Origin: JAADEM01 sp965371855 | GTDB taxonomy: Bacteria > Bacteroidota > Bacteroidia > Bacteroidales > Marinilabiliaceae | Assembly (NCBI GenBank): GCA_965371855.1 | Contig: CBDUZZ010000025.1 | Span: 1 to 60,099 of the forward strand | Direction of reading: 5' to 3' | DNA: 60,099 bases | Part shown: positions 26,853 through 36,172 of the stretch, one piece after another | Numbering within the stretch: position 1 is the stretch's first letter | Layout: every line of letters starts with the position of its first letter | Notes under the pieces: model-generated | The model's database searches: none | What the model was told of the DNA's origin: nothing | Seen by the model: only the letters and a program-made list of their open reading frames with translations | Program-made: the position numbers and the translations under genes

Positions 26853-27932
26853 CTACTCATAAACCTTTGCCTCAACAACTCCACTCAGTACATTATGAGC
26901 ATTTTCAGCAAGAGCTTTCATCTCATCCTCTCCGGGATATAACAATACAGGGGCAAGAAATGCAACCATCTCCTTTATATAATTAACCACAAAACGATTA
27001 TTGGCAATACCCCCTGTAAGTAAAATTCCATCAATATCACCTTTTAAAACGGCAGCAGCTCCACCAATCCATTTTGCAATTTGATATGCCATTGCACTAA
27101 GTATAAGTTCAGCATGTTTATCCCCCTCTAAAGCCATCTGTTCAACCTCATGTGCCTGATTAGTCCCCAAATGAGCCATAAGCCCTCCCTTGCCGCTAAT
27201 GCGTTTTCGCATCTCATCATGAGTGTATTTCCCACTATAACACGAGTCAACTAAAGCACCTGTAGGAAGTGTTCCTGCACGTTCAGGCGAAAAAGGACCA
27301 TAACCGTCCAAACCATTATTAACATCAATAACTTTCCCTTTACGATGTGCACCGATAGATATTCCACCCCCAAGATGAGCAACAATAACATTAATATCTT
27401 CATATTTTTTTTCATGCGAAGCAGCAAAGTCTCTTGCTACAGCTTTTTGATTTAATGCATGAAAAACTGATCTTCGGGGCATATCAGGAAGACCGGTAAC
27501 ACGCGCAACATCTTCCAGCTCATCTACTACTACCGGATCAGCAATAAATGCTCTGGCATCAGACAAACTATTGGCAATATCATCGGCAATCAATCCACCA
27601 AGATTACTCGCATGTTCTCCCAAAAAACCTTTCTTCAAATCCTCTTTAAGGGCATCGTTCATCTCATAAACTCCTGATTCAATAGGCTTAACCAACCCTC
27701 CCCTACCAACCACAGCATCAATTTTCTCGATATCGATCTCTGCATGAATCAACTCATTTAAAATCACTTCTTTTCTGAATTCATACTGATCACTTATTTT
27801 CTCATATCTCGCCAATTGCTCAACAGTATGCCTTATGGATTTAAGAAAAATAGATTTATTACCATTAAAAACCGCGATCTTGGTTGTTGTAGAACCCGGG
27901 TTTATTACCAATATTTTATAAAAGTTTTTCAT
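26853..27932 (-). CDS. buk: Butyrate kinase
   Basis: A 359-residue butyrate kinase of the acetate kinase/ASKHA family, which transfers phosphate from butyryl-phosphate to ADP. Diagnostic stretches: LVINPGSTTTKIAVF (about 7-21), VVGRGGLVKPIESGVYE, GEHASNLGGLIADDIA, HLGGGISIGAHRKG and GILLTGGIANN. The ATG at 27932 is used because the upstream codons do not match the family. It is the last gene of the six-gene operon and lies 65 bases after ptb, with a heptad repeat in the gap. Branched-chain or other short acyl phosphates are possible alternative substrates. Confidence 0.93.
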   Translation of the reverse strand: MKNFYKILVINPGSTTTKIAVFNGNKSIFLKSIRHTVEQLARYEKISDQYEFRKEVILNELIHAEIDIEKIDAVVGRGGLVKPIESGVYEMNDALKEDLKKGFLGEHASNLGGLIADDIANSLSDARAFIADPVVVDELEDVARVTGLPDMPRRSVFHALNQKAVARDFAASHEKKYEDINVIVAHLGGGISIGAHRKGKVIDVNNGLDGYGPFSPERAGTLPTGALVDSCYSGKYTHDEMRKRISGKGGLMAHLGTNQAHEVEQMALEGDKHAELILSAMAYQIAKWIGGAAAVLKGDIDGILLTGGIANNRFVVNYIKEMVAFLAPVLLYPGEDEMKALAENAHNVLSGVVEAKVYE

Positions 27933-27971
27933 TGTATATGTTTTAGAGTTTAGTGCTTTATTCATTGTACC

Positions 27972-27999
27972 GATTACTGATTACCGATTACTGAATGCT
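27972..27999. repeat. Heptad repeat between ptb and buk
   Basis: Heptads gattact, gattacc, gattact and gaatgct end over the ptb stop codon (28000-27998 on the minus strand). Confidence 0.8.
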
Positions 28000-28897
28000 A
28001 ACCACCAATGGCTGCCAAAAGAATACTGCTAAATTTAGACTCCTCGGAATCGCTCCTCGAAGTAAGAACAATAGGGGCACTGGCACCTAAAATAACTGAT
28101 GCAACTTTAGCTTTTGCAAAAAATACAAGTGTTTTATACAGTACATTTCCAACTTCAATATCGGGCATCAGTAAAAGGTCTGTATCACCGGCTACTTCAC
28201 TCTTGATTCCTTTATACTTGGCACTTTCAAAACTAACAGCATTATCAAACGCCAATGGACCATCGATAATACAATTTCTGATCTGATCACGTTGGTTCAT
28301 CTTCGAAAGCAGAGCTGCATCCATAGTAGCTTGCATACTCTCATTTACCATTTCAATGGCACCGAGGACAGCAATTTTTGGTTTTGCAATTCCCATTTTA
28401 TTCAGAAATTCAACTGAATTATTAATGATTTGTATCTTATCACTCAAGTTAGGAGCAATATTCATTGCAACATCAGTAACAGCAATTAGCTTATGGTATG
28501 TGTTCACTTCAAACAGTGCGAAATGTGAGAGCAATCTGCCTGTTCGCAATCCCCACTCCTTATTTAAAACTGCTTTAAGCAAAACAGGTGTCCCAACCTT
28601 TCCTTTCATTAATATATCAGCTTCATTATTATTAACCATTCTGACAGCTTTTTCCACTGCCTTTTCAGGGTTACTCTCATGTATCATTAGCACATCAGAG
28701 AAATCATAACCTGCCTCAGATATCAATTGTTCTGTTTTCGGTTTGGAACCAATTAAAATCGGTTCAATAACGCCGGTTTTATATGCATTATGTATGGCTC
28801 CTAATGATTGTGAATCCTGAGAGACTGCCAGAACAAGCCTTTTTCTCTCTTTCTTATCTTCTATAACTTTCTGTAGATCCGCTAATGTTCTAAACAT
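27998..28897 (-). CDS. ptb: Phosphate butyryltransferase
   Basis: A 299-residue phosphate acyltransferase of the PTA/PTB family that converts butyryl-CoA and phosphate to butyryl-phosphate. The sequence from LVLAVSQDSQSLGAIHNAYK through DILMKGKVGTPVLLKAVL and GPLAFDNAVSFESAKYKGI to ILGASAPIVLTSRSDS fits the butyryl rather than the acetyl branch. It sits 38 bases after ackA (copy 1) and 65 bases before buk. The ptb-buk pair is the classical kinase route to butyrate. Confidence 0.93.
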   Translation of the reverse strand: MFRTLADLQKVIEDKKERKRLVLAVSQDSQSLGAIHNAYKTGVIEPILIGSKPKTEQLISEAGYDFSDVLMIHESNPEKAVEKAVRMVNNNEADILMKGKVGTPVLLKAVLNKEWGLRTGRLLSHFALFEVNTYHKLIAVTDVAMNIAPNLSDKIQIINNSVEFLNKMGIAKPKIAVLGAIEMVNESMQATMDAALLSKMNQRDQIRNCIIDGPLAFDNAVSFESAKYKGIKSEVAGDTDLLLMPDIEVGNVLYKTLVFFAKAKVASVILGASAPIVLTSRSDSEESKFSSILLAAIGG

Positions 28898-28935
28898 CTA
28901 TTTTAACATTAAAACTCAATAAATACTAACATTTC

Positions 28936-30144
28936 CTATAACTTCTCAATAATTGTTTTTGTATCCTTGGCTATTACCAGCTCCTCATTAGTAGGAACTA
29001 TCATCACCTTAACCTTGGCTCCGACCTTACTGATAACAATCTCTTTACCACGTGCGGTATCATTTACATCCTTATCAATTTCAATACCAAGAAACTCTAA
29101 TCCTTTACAAACTCCTTCACGAGTTCGTTTTTCGTTTTCGCCGATACCCCCGGTAAAAATTAAAATATCAACACCTCCCATGGCAGCCGCATAAGCACCT
29201 ATATACTTTTTTATACGATAATTAAACATTTGTATACCTAACTTCGCTTGTTCATGCCCATCTTCTGCTGCTTCATATATTTCTCTTGAATCAGAAGATA
29301 TCCCTGTAACCCCCAGCAAACCACTATGCTTATTCAAAAGAGTACTAGCCGAGCGGGTTCCTATCATCTCTTTATCCATAAGATAAGTAATTACCCCGGC
29401 ATCAATATCTCCTGAACGTGTGCCCATAATCAATCCTTCCAGGGGAGTAAAACCCATTGATGTATCAACAGAAACACCATTATTAATAGCAGCAATAGAA
29501 GCACCATTACCCAAATGGCAAGAGATAATTTTTTGATTATTATAATCAACATCCAAAATTTCACAAGCCCTTTTGGAAACATACCTATGACTTGTACCAT
29601 GAAATCCATATCTTCTTATTCCGTATTTTTTGTATAATGAATAAGGTATTGCATACATGTAAGCATGTTGTGGCATCGACTGATGAAAAGCAGTATCAAA
29701 TACCCCAACCTGAGGAACATCAGGTATTAATTGTTGAATAGCATAGATACCTTTCAGGTTTGGTGGATTATGCAAAGGTGCCAATGACACACTCTCTTCC
29801 AGTTTTTCAATAACCTCATCATTAATAAATACACTGGAACTAAAAGTTTCTCCTCCATGCACAACACGATGTCCTACCGCATCAATCTCATCAAGGTTAT
29901 TGATACATCCGTGTTTCTTACTTATCATTACACCTAATATATAATCTACTCCGGTTTTATGATCAAGTATCTCTCCCTCAAGAATAATTTTTTCGCCATT
30001 CTCCTTCTCATGTTTAAGGAATGAACCTTTTAATCCGACCTTTTCAATTACACCTATAGCCATTACGCTCCAGTTGGCATTTGTAATTGAAAACAGTTGG
30101 TATTTAATTGATGAACTACCACAGTTCAGAACTAATATTTTCAT
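28936..30144 (-). CDS. ackA: Acetate kinase, copy 1
   Basis: A 402-residue acetate kinase. Conserved elements: LNCGSSSIKYQLF at the N-terminus, AVGHRVVHGGE, SLAPLHNPPNL, GVFDTAFHQSMP, RRYGFHGTSHRYV, CHLGNGASIAAI and IFTGGIGENEKRTRE. The stretch MGTRSGDIDAG has Ala where many AckA proteins have Pro. It clearly differs from the second acetate kinase of the same operon (about half the residues identical by eye). It lies between the hbd-like gene and ptb. It makes ATP and acetate from acetyl-phosphate; propionyl-phosphate is a plausible second substrate. Confidence 0.93.
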   Translation of the reverse strand: MKILVLNCGSSSIKYQLFSITNANWSVMAIGVIEKVGLKGSFLKHEKENGEKIILEGEILDHKTGVDYILGVMISKKHGCINNLDEIDAVGHRVVHGGETFSSSVFINDEVIEKLEESVSLAPLHNPPNLKGIYAIQQLIPDVPQVGVFDTAFHQSMPQHAYMYAIPYSLYKKYGIRRYGFHGTSHRYVSKRACEILDVDYNNQKIISCHLGNGASIAAINNGVSVDTSMGFTPLEGLIMGTRSGDIDAGVITYLMDKEMIGTRSASTLLNKHSGLLGVTGISSDSREIYEAAEDGHEQAKLGIQMFNYRIKKYIGAYAAAMGGVDILIFTGGIGENEKRTREGVCKGLEFLGIEIDKDVNDTARGKEIVISKVGAKVKVMIVPTNEELVIAKDTKTIIEKL

Positions 30145-30210
30145 CTGTTTATTTATTATTTTAACTATTTAGAAAGGAATAACCATAAAATCATTCTCTG
30201 TAATTCCCAT

Positions 30211-31194
30211 TTAACCTATTTTTTTTGCCACAAAATCTTCTTCAATAATATTACCTTTGTCATCATATCTATAAAATCCTGCTCCGGTATGTTTCCCGAG
30301 ACGTTTAGCTCTTACCAGACGTTTTAATACAGGTGCAGGTTTATACTTTTGCTGACCAAACTCTTCATACAGATTTTCCATCCATTTAACAACTTTCTCA
30401 AGCCCCATAAAGTCAGCTGTAAGAAAAGGTCCGAACCTCATTCCCAAACCTATTTCCATTGTTTTATCAATATCCCTCATTGTAGCAACGCCCTCCATAA
30501 GGGTGTAACAAGCTTCATTTAATAATGCTACATATAAACGAATACTAACTATTCCGGCAGATTCCTCAACAGGTATAACATCCCTGTTAATTAATTTCAC
30601 AAAAGTACAAACCTTATTATATACCTCTTCTGACGTATACAGCCCTTTTACAACCTCAATAATCTTTGCCTCAGGAGAAGATGTGAAAAAGTGAAGACTC
30701 ACTGTTCTTTCTCTATACTGAAGCTCTGAAGCAAGTTCTGTTATTACAATATTTGTAGCATTCGTACCGATAATAGCATCTTTGCTCGCTACTTTTTCAA
30801 CCTCTCTGAATATCCTTTTTCTCTCCTCAAGGTCACGTTTCCCCGTTTCCGGATCTGCCGGAATCACCTCAATTACAAAATCACAATCTGCTAAATCACT
30901 ACATTCCAAAGAGCCCTTTACACGTCCCATAATAGCTCTTTTTTCAGAAGGTGTTAGTCCCCAGCTTTCAATACGTTTATCCAATTCGTTACTAATTCCA
31001 TCTATTGCCCTGGCAAGACTATTTTCATCTTTGCCAACCAATACAACCTCCATACCATGCCAACTGGCAATACGGGCAATTCCCTGCCCCCCTATACCAC
31101 AACCAACAACACCAATCTTCGAAAAAAGTGTTTTTACCCTAATCTTCTGACTTAATGCATACGATTCAATAGGTTCTACTATTAATTCTGCCAT
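30211..31194 (-). CDS. 3-hydroxyacyl-CoA dehydrogenase family protein (hbd-like, altered active site)
   Basis: A 327-residue protein of the 3-hydroxybutyryl-CoA dehydrogenase family. The NAD-binding fold starts IGVVGCGIGGQGIARIASWHG; FVIEVIPADPETGKRDL and the C-terminal domain with MRFGPFLTADFMGLE and KHTGAGFYRYDDKG are typical. The catalytic motif usually HFFNPxP reads HFFTSSP: the histidine is present but the following Asn and Pro are changed. In the C-terminal domain the usual PGFIVNRL reads AGIVSIRL, so the second conserved Asn is also lost. The substrate or even activity is therefore uncertain. The start at 31194 is chosen on the ATG that opens the conserved region; the upstream codons run into a repeat. 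It is flanked by the two acetate kinases. Confidence 0.85.
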   Translation of the reverse strand: MAELIVEPIESYALSQKIRVKTLFSKIGVVGCGIGGQGIARIASWHGMEVVLVGKDENSLARAIDGISNELDKRIESWGLTPSEKRAIMGRVKGSLECSDLADCDFVIEVIPADPETGKRDLEERKRIFREVEKVASKDAIIGTNATNIVITELASELQYRERTVSLHFFTSSPEAKIIEVVKGLYTSEEVYNKVCTFVKLINRDVIPVEESAGIVSIRLYVALLNEACYTLMEGVATMRDIDKTMEIGLGMRFGPFLTADFMGLEKVVKWMENLYEEFGQQKYKPAPVLKRLVRAKRLGKHTGAGFYRYDDKGNIIEEDFVAKKIG

Positions 31195-31232
31195 TTTATA
31201 AATATTATTAATTTGTTTATATTTTTTTTCAC

Positions 31233-31284
31233 CGCAAAGGCGGAAAGACACAAAGAAAAAACTTTGCGCCGTAGTGTCTTAGCG
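31233..31284. repeat. Two octad repeats in inverted orientation at the ackA stop
   Basis: Plus-strand octads cgcaaagg, cggaaaga and cacaaaga (31233-31256) face minus-strand octads cgctaaga, cactacgg and cgcaaagt (31284-31261). The two sets can pair as an imperfect hairpin. The minus-strand set supplies the stop codon of the second acetate kinase (31281-31279). Confidence 0.75.
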
Positions 31285-32511
31285 GTTTCTATTTTTTACT
31301 ATTTCACTGTTCTTCACCAGCCTGTAAGTCTCCCTCGCAATAACCAACTCTTCGTCTGTTTTCACCACAGCTACCACTACTTGAGAATCAGATGTTGTTA
31401 TTACTAAATCTTCACCTTTAACTTCTTTATTTTTCCCCCCATCCAGCTCTATTCCAAACCATGATAATTTTTCACAAACATCCCTTCTAACATTATAAGA
31501 ATTCTCACCAATACCACCTGTAAAGACAACCATATCAACCCCATCCATAACAGCGGTAAGTAAACCTATCCATTTTCGCACATTATATGTAAACATGTCA
31601 AATGCAAGTTGTGCACGTTCATCTCCCTCACTGGCAGCTTTTTCAATATCCCTCATGTCAGAAAATTTACCTGATATACCCATCAACCCACATTTTTTAT
31701 TTATCAACTCACTAATCCCCTTAATACTCAAATGCTCCTTCTCTTCAAGGTAAAGCAAGATGCCCGGATCAAGCGAACCGCATCTTGTTCCCATAATCAA
31801 ACCTGCCACCGGTGTAAAGCCCATTGAAGTATCAACTGACTTCCCATTTTTTATTGCTGTAATAGAAACGCCATTTCCAAGATGACATGTGATTATTTTA
31901 GAGTTATGAAAATTTTTACCTGTTATCTCACAAGCTTTCTCGGCCACATATTTATGACTAATACCATGGAAACCATATCTTCTTATCTTGTATTTTTCAT
32001 AGAAATGATAGGGAATACCATATAAATAGGCCTCCTTAGGCATTGTCTGATGAAAAGAAGTATCAAATAAAGCTACTTGCGGAACGTCAGGCATTAGAGT
32101 CTCCATAGACAATACCCCTTTCAGACTTGCAGGGTTATGAAGCGGAGCCAAATCAGAACACTTAACAATCTGTTCTTTAACTTTGTCATCAATTATTACA
32201 CCATTGGCAAATACCTCTGCTCCATGAACTACCCTATGGCCAACAGCTTTTATATCCTTTATATCATTAATAACGGCGTTACATTTATCATTTATTAATG
32301 AGTCCAAAACAAGTTTAATTCCAATTGTGTGATTCGGTATTGGTTGCTCGTAACAAGTAGTAAGAGAATTATTTACACATCTGACTAATGAACCCCCTTC
32401 GATCCCTATACGCTCTACAACTCCACGAGTTAATAATTTTTCATTTTCTGAAAAATCGAACAAGCTGAATTTTATAGACGAACTTCCGCAATTGAGAACA
32501 AGGATAATCAT
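31279..32511 (-). CDS. ackA: Acetate kinase, copy 2
   Basis: A 410-residue acetate kinase that follows pta by 35 bases, the usual pta-ackA pair, so this is the likelier main acetate kinase. Elements: LNCGSSSIKFSLF, AVGHRVVHGAE, DLAPLHNPASL, ALFDTSFHQTMP, RRYGFHGISHKYV, CHLGNGVSITAI, MGTRCGSLDPG and VFTGGIGENSYNVR. It keeps the Pro of the SLDPG motif that copy 1 has lost. The C-terminal residues (KNRNR) and stop codon fall in an octad repeat, so the tail may have been changed by repeat insertion. Confidence 0.93.
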   Translation of the reverse strand: MIILVLNCGSSSIKFSLFDFSENEKLLTRGVVERIGIEGGSLVRCVNNSLTTCYEQPIPNHTIGIKLVLDSLINDKCNAVINDIKDIKAVGHRVVHGAEVFANGVIIDDKVKEQIVKCSDLAPLHNPASLKGVLSMETLMPDVPQVALFDTSFHQTMPKEAYLYGIPYHFYEKYKIRRYGFHGISHKYVAEKACEITGKNFHNSKIITCHLGNGVSITAIKNGKSVDTSMGFTPVAGLIMGTRCGSLDPGILLYLEEKEHLSIKGISELINKKCGLMGISGKFSDMRDIEKAASEGDERAQLAFDMFTYNVRKWIGLLTAVMDGVDMVVFTGGIGENSYNVRRDVCEKLSWFGIELDGGKNKEVKGEDLVITTSDSQVVVAVVKTDEELVIARETYRLVKNSEIVKNRNR

Positions 32512-32546
32512 ACAAAAAAATATTACTGAATAATACCGGCTATTTA

Positions 32547-33548
32547 TTATTTGTCATGTACCTGATTAGCAGTTATGGCAACCATGTTTACAATATCGCT
32601 TACAGAACAACCACGCGAAAGATCATTTATCGGCGCGGCCATTCCTTGCAGAATAGGGCCAATTGCTTCTGCATTAGCAAATCGCTGAACAAGTTTATAT
32701 CCTATATTACCTGATTGAAGATCGGGAAAAACAAATACATTTGCATTTCCTGCAATATCACTATCCGGAGCCTTCTTTTTTCCAATCTCAGGAATTATTG
32801 CAGCATCTACTTGTAATTCACCATCAATTTTCATATCAGGTGCCATCTTCTTTGCTAGTTCGGTGGCTGTTACTACTTTATCAACAAAATCATGTTTAGC
32901 ACTTCCTTTTGTTGAAAAGCTAAGCATAGCAATACGAGGTTCGATACCTATAATTGCTCGTGTTGTACGACCTGTAGCAACTGCAATTTCTGCCAATTCC
33001 TGAGCATCAGGATCAGGATGGACTGCACAATCGGCAAAAACCATAATTCCACCCTCTCCAAATTTCGAATCATTCAATACCATTACAATGGCACCGGACA
33101 CAACACTAACACCGGGAATAGTTTTCACAATCTGAAATGCGGGACGAAGAACATCACTTGTAAAATTTCCTGCACCTGCTACTTCTCCGTCAGCATCCCC
33201 GGCTTTTATCATCATAACACTCAAATACAGAGGATTTTTCATCAACTCCGAAGCCTCTTCTTTTGTTAATCCTTTTGATTTTCTGATCTCAACCAGCATA
33301 TTAACATACTCATCTATCTTTTCATGGTTTAAAGGATCTACAATCTTTGCTTTCGAAATATTCTTTAACAATAATCTTTTAGCCTCTGCTTTGATATCCT
33401 CAGGGTTACCAATTAAAATAATCTGTGCAAAACCCTCCTCCAATACAATATTGGCTGCACACAAAGTTCTCTCTTCCAGTCCTTCAGGTAGCACAATACG
33501 CTTTTGCAATATGGTTGCGTTCTGTTTTAATTTTTCAATAAAACTCAT
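32547..33548 (-). CDS. pta: Phosphate acetyltransferase
   Basis: A 333-residue single-domain phosphate acetyltransferase, which makes acetyl-phosphate from acetyl-CoA. Typical stretches are RIVLPEGLEERTLCAANIVL, MVEIRKSKGLTKEEASELM, YLSVMMIKAGDADGEVAGAG, GIMVFADCAVHPDPDAQEL, RIAMLSFSTKGSA and VFVFPDLQSGNIGYKLVQR. It lacks the N-terminal regulatory DRTGG domain of long Pta proteins. It is the first gene of the six-gene acid-forming operon; a -7 element lies 38 bases upstream. Confidence 0.95.
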   Translation of the reverse strand: MSFIEKLKQNATILQKRIVLPEGLEERTLCAANIVLEEGFAQIILIGNPEDIKAEAKRLLLKNISKAKIVDPLNHEKIDEYVNMLVEIRKSKGLTKEEASELMKNPLYLSVMMIKAGDADGEVAGAGNFTSDVLRPAFQIVKTIPGVSVVSGAIVMVLNDSKFGEGGIMVFADCAVHPDPDAQELAEIAVATGRTTRAIIGIEPRIAMLSFSTKGSAKHDFVDKVVTATELAKKMAPDMKIDGELQVDAAIIPEIGKKKAPDSDIAGNANVFVFPDLQSGNIGYKLVQRFANAEAIGPILQGMAAPINDLSRGCSVSDIVNMVAITANQVHDK

Positions 33549-33586
33549 TATATTTTTTAAGAATTTAGTTTTTTTATATTTTCATG

Positions 33587-33594
33587 CAAATTTA
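33587..33594 (-). promoter_or_regulatory. -7 promoter element of the pta operon
   Basis: The minus strand reads TAAATTTG, an exact TAnnTTTG match, 38 bases upstream of the pta ATG. A TTTG lies upstream, but with about 25 bases between, slightly longer than usual. Confidence 0.55.
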
Positions 33595-33748
33595 TTGTTT
33601 TTAAGTGATTTAACTTATACAAAAAATCATTATTAAGATATGTTTAATAACAGTATTTGGATATATATAAAACTACATAATTAATAATAAACATTCACTA
33701 ATATTATTGGGAAAAGCACATTACAGTATGTTTTTTCTCATTTTATCA

Positions 33749-33756
33749 TATATTTG
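33749..33756 (+). promoter_or_regulatory. -7 promoter element of the TPR gene
   Basis: TATATTTG matches TAnnTTTG exactly, 44 bases upstream of the ATG at 33801. No good -33 TTG is apparent. Confidence 0.5.
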
Positions 33757-33800
33757 TAAATATTTTCTTTTTTATTATTATAGTATTAAAACACAAAATA

Positions 33801-34679
33801 ATGTTACGAATTATAACATCTATACCATTTCTTCTTTTCACCTATCTAATTATGGCTCAAGAGGCTGATGTTGCAAAAAGTAATGCCATAATAGCTGAAG
33901 GTAATGACAACTATAAAAAAGCTGCCGGACTGTATAAAAATGCTATCGAATTATATTCTTCACAGGAGAAGACTGATACTTTTTGCATATTCAAAGCCGG
34001 CCAAAATTACGTACGTGTAAAAGAATATGAAACAGGAGTTAAATATTTGAAAAAAGCAGAGACATTAAATTATAATAATAGCAGTTTATACCTGTATTTA
34101 GCTGATGGATATAATGGCCTTAAAAATCATGAAAAAGCCGAGTTTACCTACAAAAAGGGCATGGAACTATACCCTGAAGAAAAAGCTAATTACCTGAAAA
34201 AACTGTCATATTTTTATTATAATATTCAAGACTATGAAAAAGCTATTAATTCAATAGATGAAGCACTAATATTTTTTCCGGCCAATAGTAAATTGCTTTA
34301 TCTAAAAGGCAATTCATTAGGAAAGCAGACTAAATATGATGAAGCTATTAATGTTTTTAATGATATCCTTACAAAAGATTCAGAAAATAAAAAAGCTATA
34401 AATAAGCTTGGTGTAATGATTTTCAAAAAAACAGATGTATTATACAAAAAAGAAATTAAACGCTATGAAAAAATAAAGAATCCTGACCGGATTGATTATC
34501 ATCAATATAAAAAAAATCTCGAACAAATAAACTTAGGGTATAAAAATGCATTACCTTATCTTGAAAAAGCAAGAGCATCCAGCCCTAATGACAAACTTAT
34601 TCTTAACTGCTTATTGGTTTCTTATAGCCGTTTGAAAATGACAGATAAATATAATGAGATAAACGCCATTCTTAAATAA
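33801..34679 (+). CDS. Exported TPR protein
   Basis: A 292-residue exported protein with a signal peptide (about 1-19, ending YLIMAQ) and about six tetratricopeptide repeats through residues 30-270. Examples are YKKAAGLYKNAIELYSS, YETGVKYLKKAETLNYN, HEKAEFTYKKGMELYPE, YEKAINSIDEALIFFPA and YDEAINVFNDILTKDSE. It should be a periplasmic scaffold. It lies 104 bases upstream of a TPR/CsgG-like lipoprotein and an LPP20 lipoprotein, in the same direction; shared function is inferred from order only. Confidence 0.8.
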   Translation: MLRIITSIPFLLFTYLIMAQEADVAKSNAIIAEGNDNYKKAAGLYKNAIELYSSQEKTDTFCIFKAGQNYVRVKEYETGVKYLKKAETLNYNNSSLYLYLADGYNGLKNHEKAEFTYKKGMELYPEEKANYLKKLSYFYYNIQDYEKAINSIDEALIFFPANSKLLYLKGNSLGKQTKYDEAINVFNDILTKDSENKKAINKLGVMIFKKTDVLYKKEIKRYEKIKNPDRIDYHQYKKNLEQINLGYKNALPYLEKARASSPNDKLILNCLLVSYSRLKMTDKYNEINAILK

Positions 34680-34783
34680 TTATTATCCCGCAATTTCCCG
34701 GCATTACTAAAGAACTGCTAAAAAGAAACTCTTTTGCATTCTATCCGTTTAATAACCATTAATAGACATATCTCAATCCTCTC

Positions 34784-36172
34784 ATGAAACACTTATTCAC
34801 GTTGTTGCTGATTGCAGTGCTCTTTACACCTGGTTGTACAAGTAAACGCTATGTTAATAAAGCTGAAAAATTTGACAATGCAGGGTTATATACAGATGCT
34901 GCAAATATGTATTATCACTCACTCACGGCTAATAAAAACAACATTGAAGCAAAAATTGGCCTTCAACGAACCGGTCAGATGGTACTTGAAGATAAGATAA
35001 AAGCTTTCACCAATCAATATAATACCGGCACTACAAAAGATGCAGTTTATGCATTTCGTGAAGCAGAAGCATACTACAAAAAGCTGTCAGCATTAGGTAT
35101 TCAACTGGAGCTATCCGAAGATCAACGTGCATACTACAACGAAGTAGAAGATATTTATCTGAATAAGATATACCAAGATGCAGTTAAGGCTCTTATCCTT
35201 GAAGAATTTAATAACGCAGAGCCCCTTTTTCGTGAAATACTTTCAATTAACGCTAAATATAAAGACAGCAAAACCAAATGGACTATTGCAAAATATGAGC
35301 CCCTATACAGAATCGGAACAGATCACCTAACTAATAAATTGTTTCGGATGGCCTATTATGATTTCAAAACTATTATAGATGGAACAGGTGGTTATAAGAA
35401 CAGTATAGAACTTAAAAATGAGGCCTTGAAAAATGCCATTATCACCATTGCTATTGTCCCATTTAGCTATTCGGGTACTCATCAACGAGATTTTGCTTCC
35501 AAATTGGAAACAAAATTGGTGAGCAACATTAACAATCTTAAATCCCCATTTTATAAAGTAATAAGCAATCAGGTAATTCGATCGGCTCCAATTGCAAACT
35601 ACAAAGGATATCCAACAAAATACATTCAATGGCTCAAATCATTGGATGCCCACATACAAGCAAAGGCTATACTTACAGGTAGCGTCATCAGGGTATATAG
35701 CAAAACCGGATCACTACAAAAAACAGAGAAACGAGGATATATCAAGAGAACCGTTGAAGTATTAAACAAATCAACCAACCAAAAGGAGAAAAAAACAGTT
35801 TACGATAAGGTTATATACTATGAATATCAACAAAGAAACCTTGTGCAATTTTCTTTAAAATATGCTTTAACCCGAATGGATAATGGTGAAATTGTTGTTT
35901 CAGATCTGTTTACAACAGAAAATGTTGATGAGATTCACTATGCAAAATTTGCAGGAGACTACAAAAGATTGATCCCAGGTTACTGGAAACAAATTGACAA
36001 GAAGTCTGATACTGACAAAATTTATGATGAGCGAAGTTCCGTAAATCATCTTCATAACCTTTTCAATAATAAAAAGAAGATAAAAAGTACATATCAGATA
36101 GAAGCTTACCTGCTAAATGAGGCTGCTTCTTCAATAGCAAATCATATTGCTAACTATAATCCTGAACAATAA
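34784..36172 (+). CDS. Lipoprotein with TPR-like region and CsgG-like domain
   Basis: A 462-residue lipoprotein with lipobox FTPGC (Cys18). The N-terminal part (about 22-215) is helical and TPR-like (YTDAANMYYHSLTANK, FNNAEPLFREILSINAKYK). From about residue 222 the pattern resembles the CsgG/LpoB-type domain: IITIAIVPFSYSGTHQRDF, then KLETKLVSNINN and AKAILTGSVIRVYSKTG. The C-terminal third has no relative that I recognise. CsgG-like lipoproteins work at the outer membrane. The stop codon overlaps the LPP20 start by one base, so the two are coupled. Confidence 0.65.
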   Translation: MKHLFTLLLIAVLFTPGCTSKRYVNKAEKFDNAGLYTDAANMYYHSLTANKNNIEAKIGLQRTGQMVLEDKIKAFTNQYNTGTTKDAVYAFREAEAYYKKLSALGIQLELSEDQRAYYNEVEDIYLNKIYQDAVKALILEEFNNAEPLFREILSINAKYKDSKTKWTIAKYEPLYRIGTDHLTNKLFRMAYYDFKTIIDGTGGYKNSIELKNEALKNAIITIAIVPFSYSGTHQRDFASKLETKLVSNINNLKSPFYKVISNQVIRSAPIANYKGYPTKYIQWLKSLDAHIQAKAILTGSVIRVYSKTGSLQKTEKRGYIKRTVEVLNKSTNQKEKKTVYDKVIYYEYQQRNLVQFSLKYALTRMDNGEIVVSDLFTTENVDEIHYAKFAGDYKRLIPGYWKQIDKKSDTDKIYDERSSVNHLHNLFNNKKKIKSTYQIEAYLLNEAASSIANHIANYNPEQ

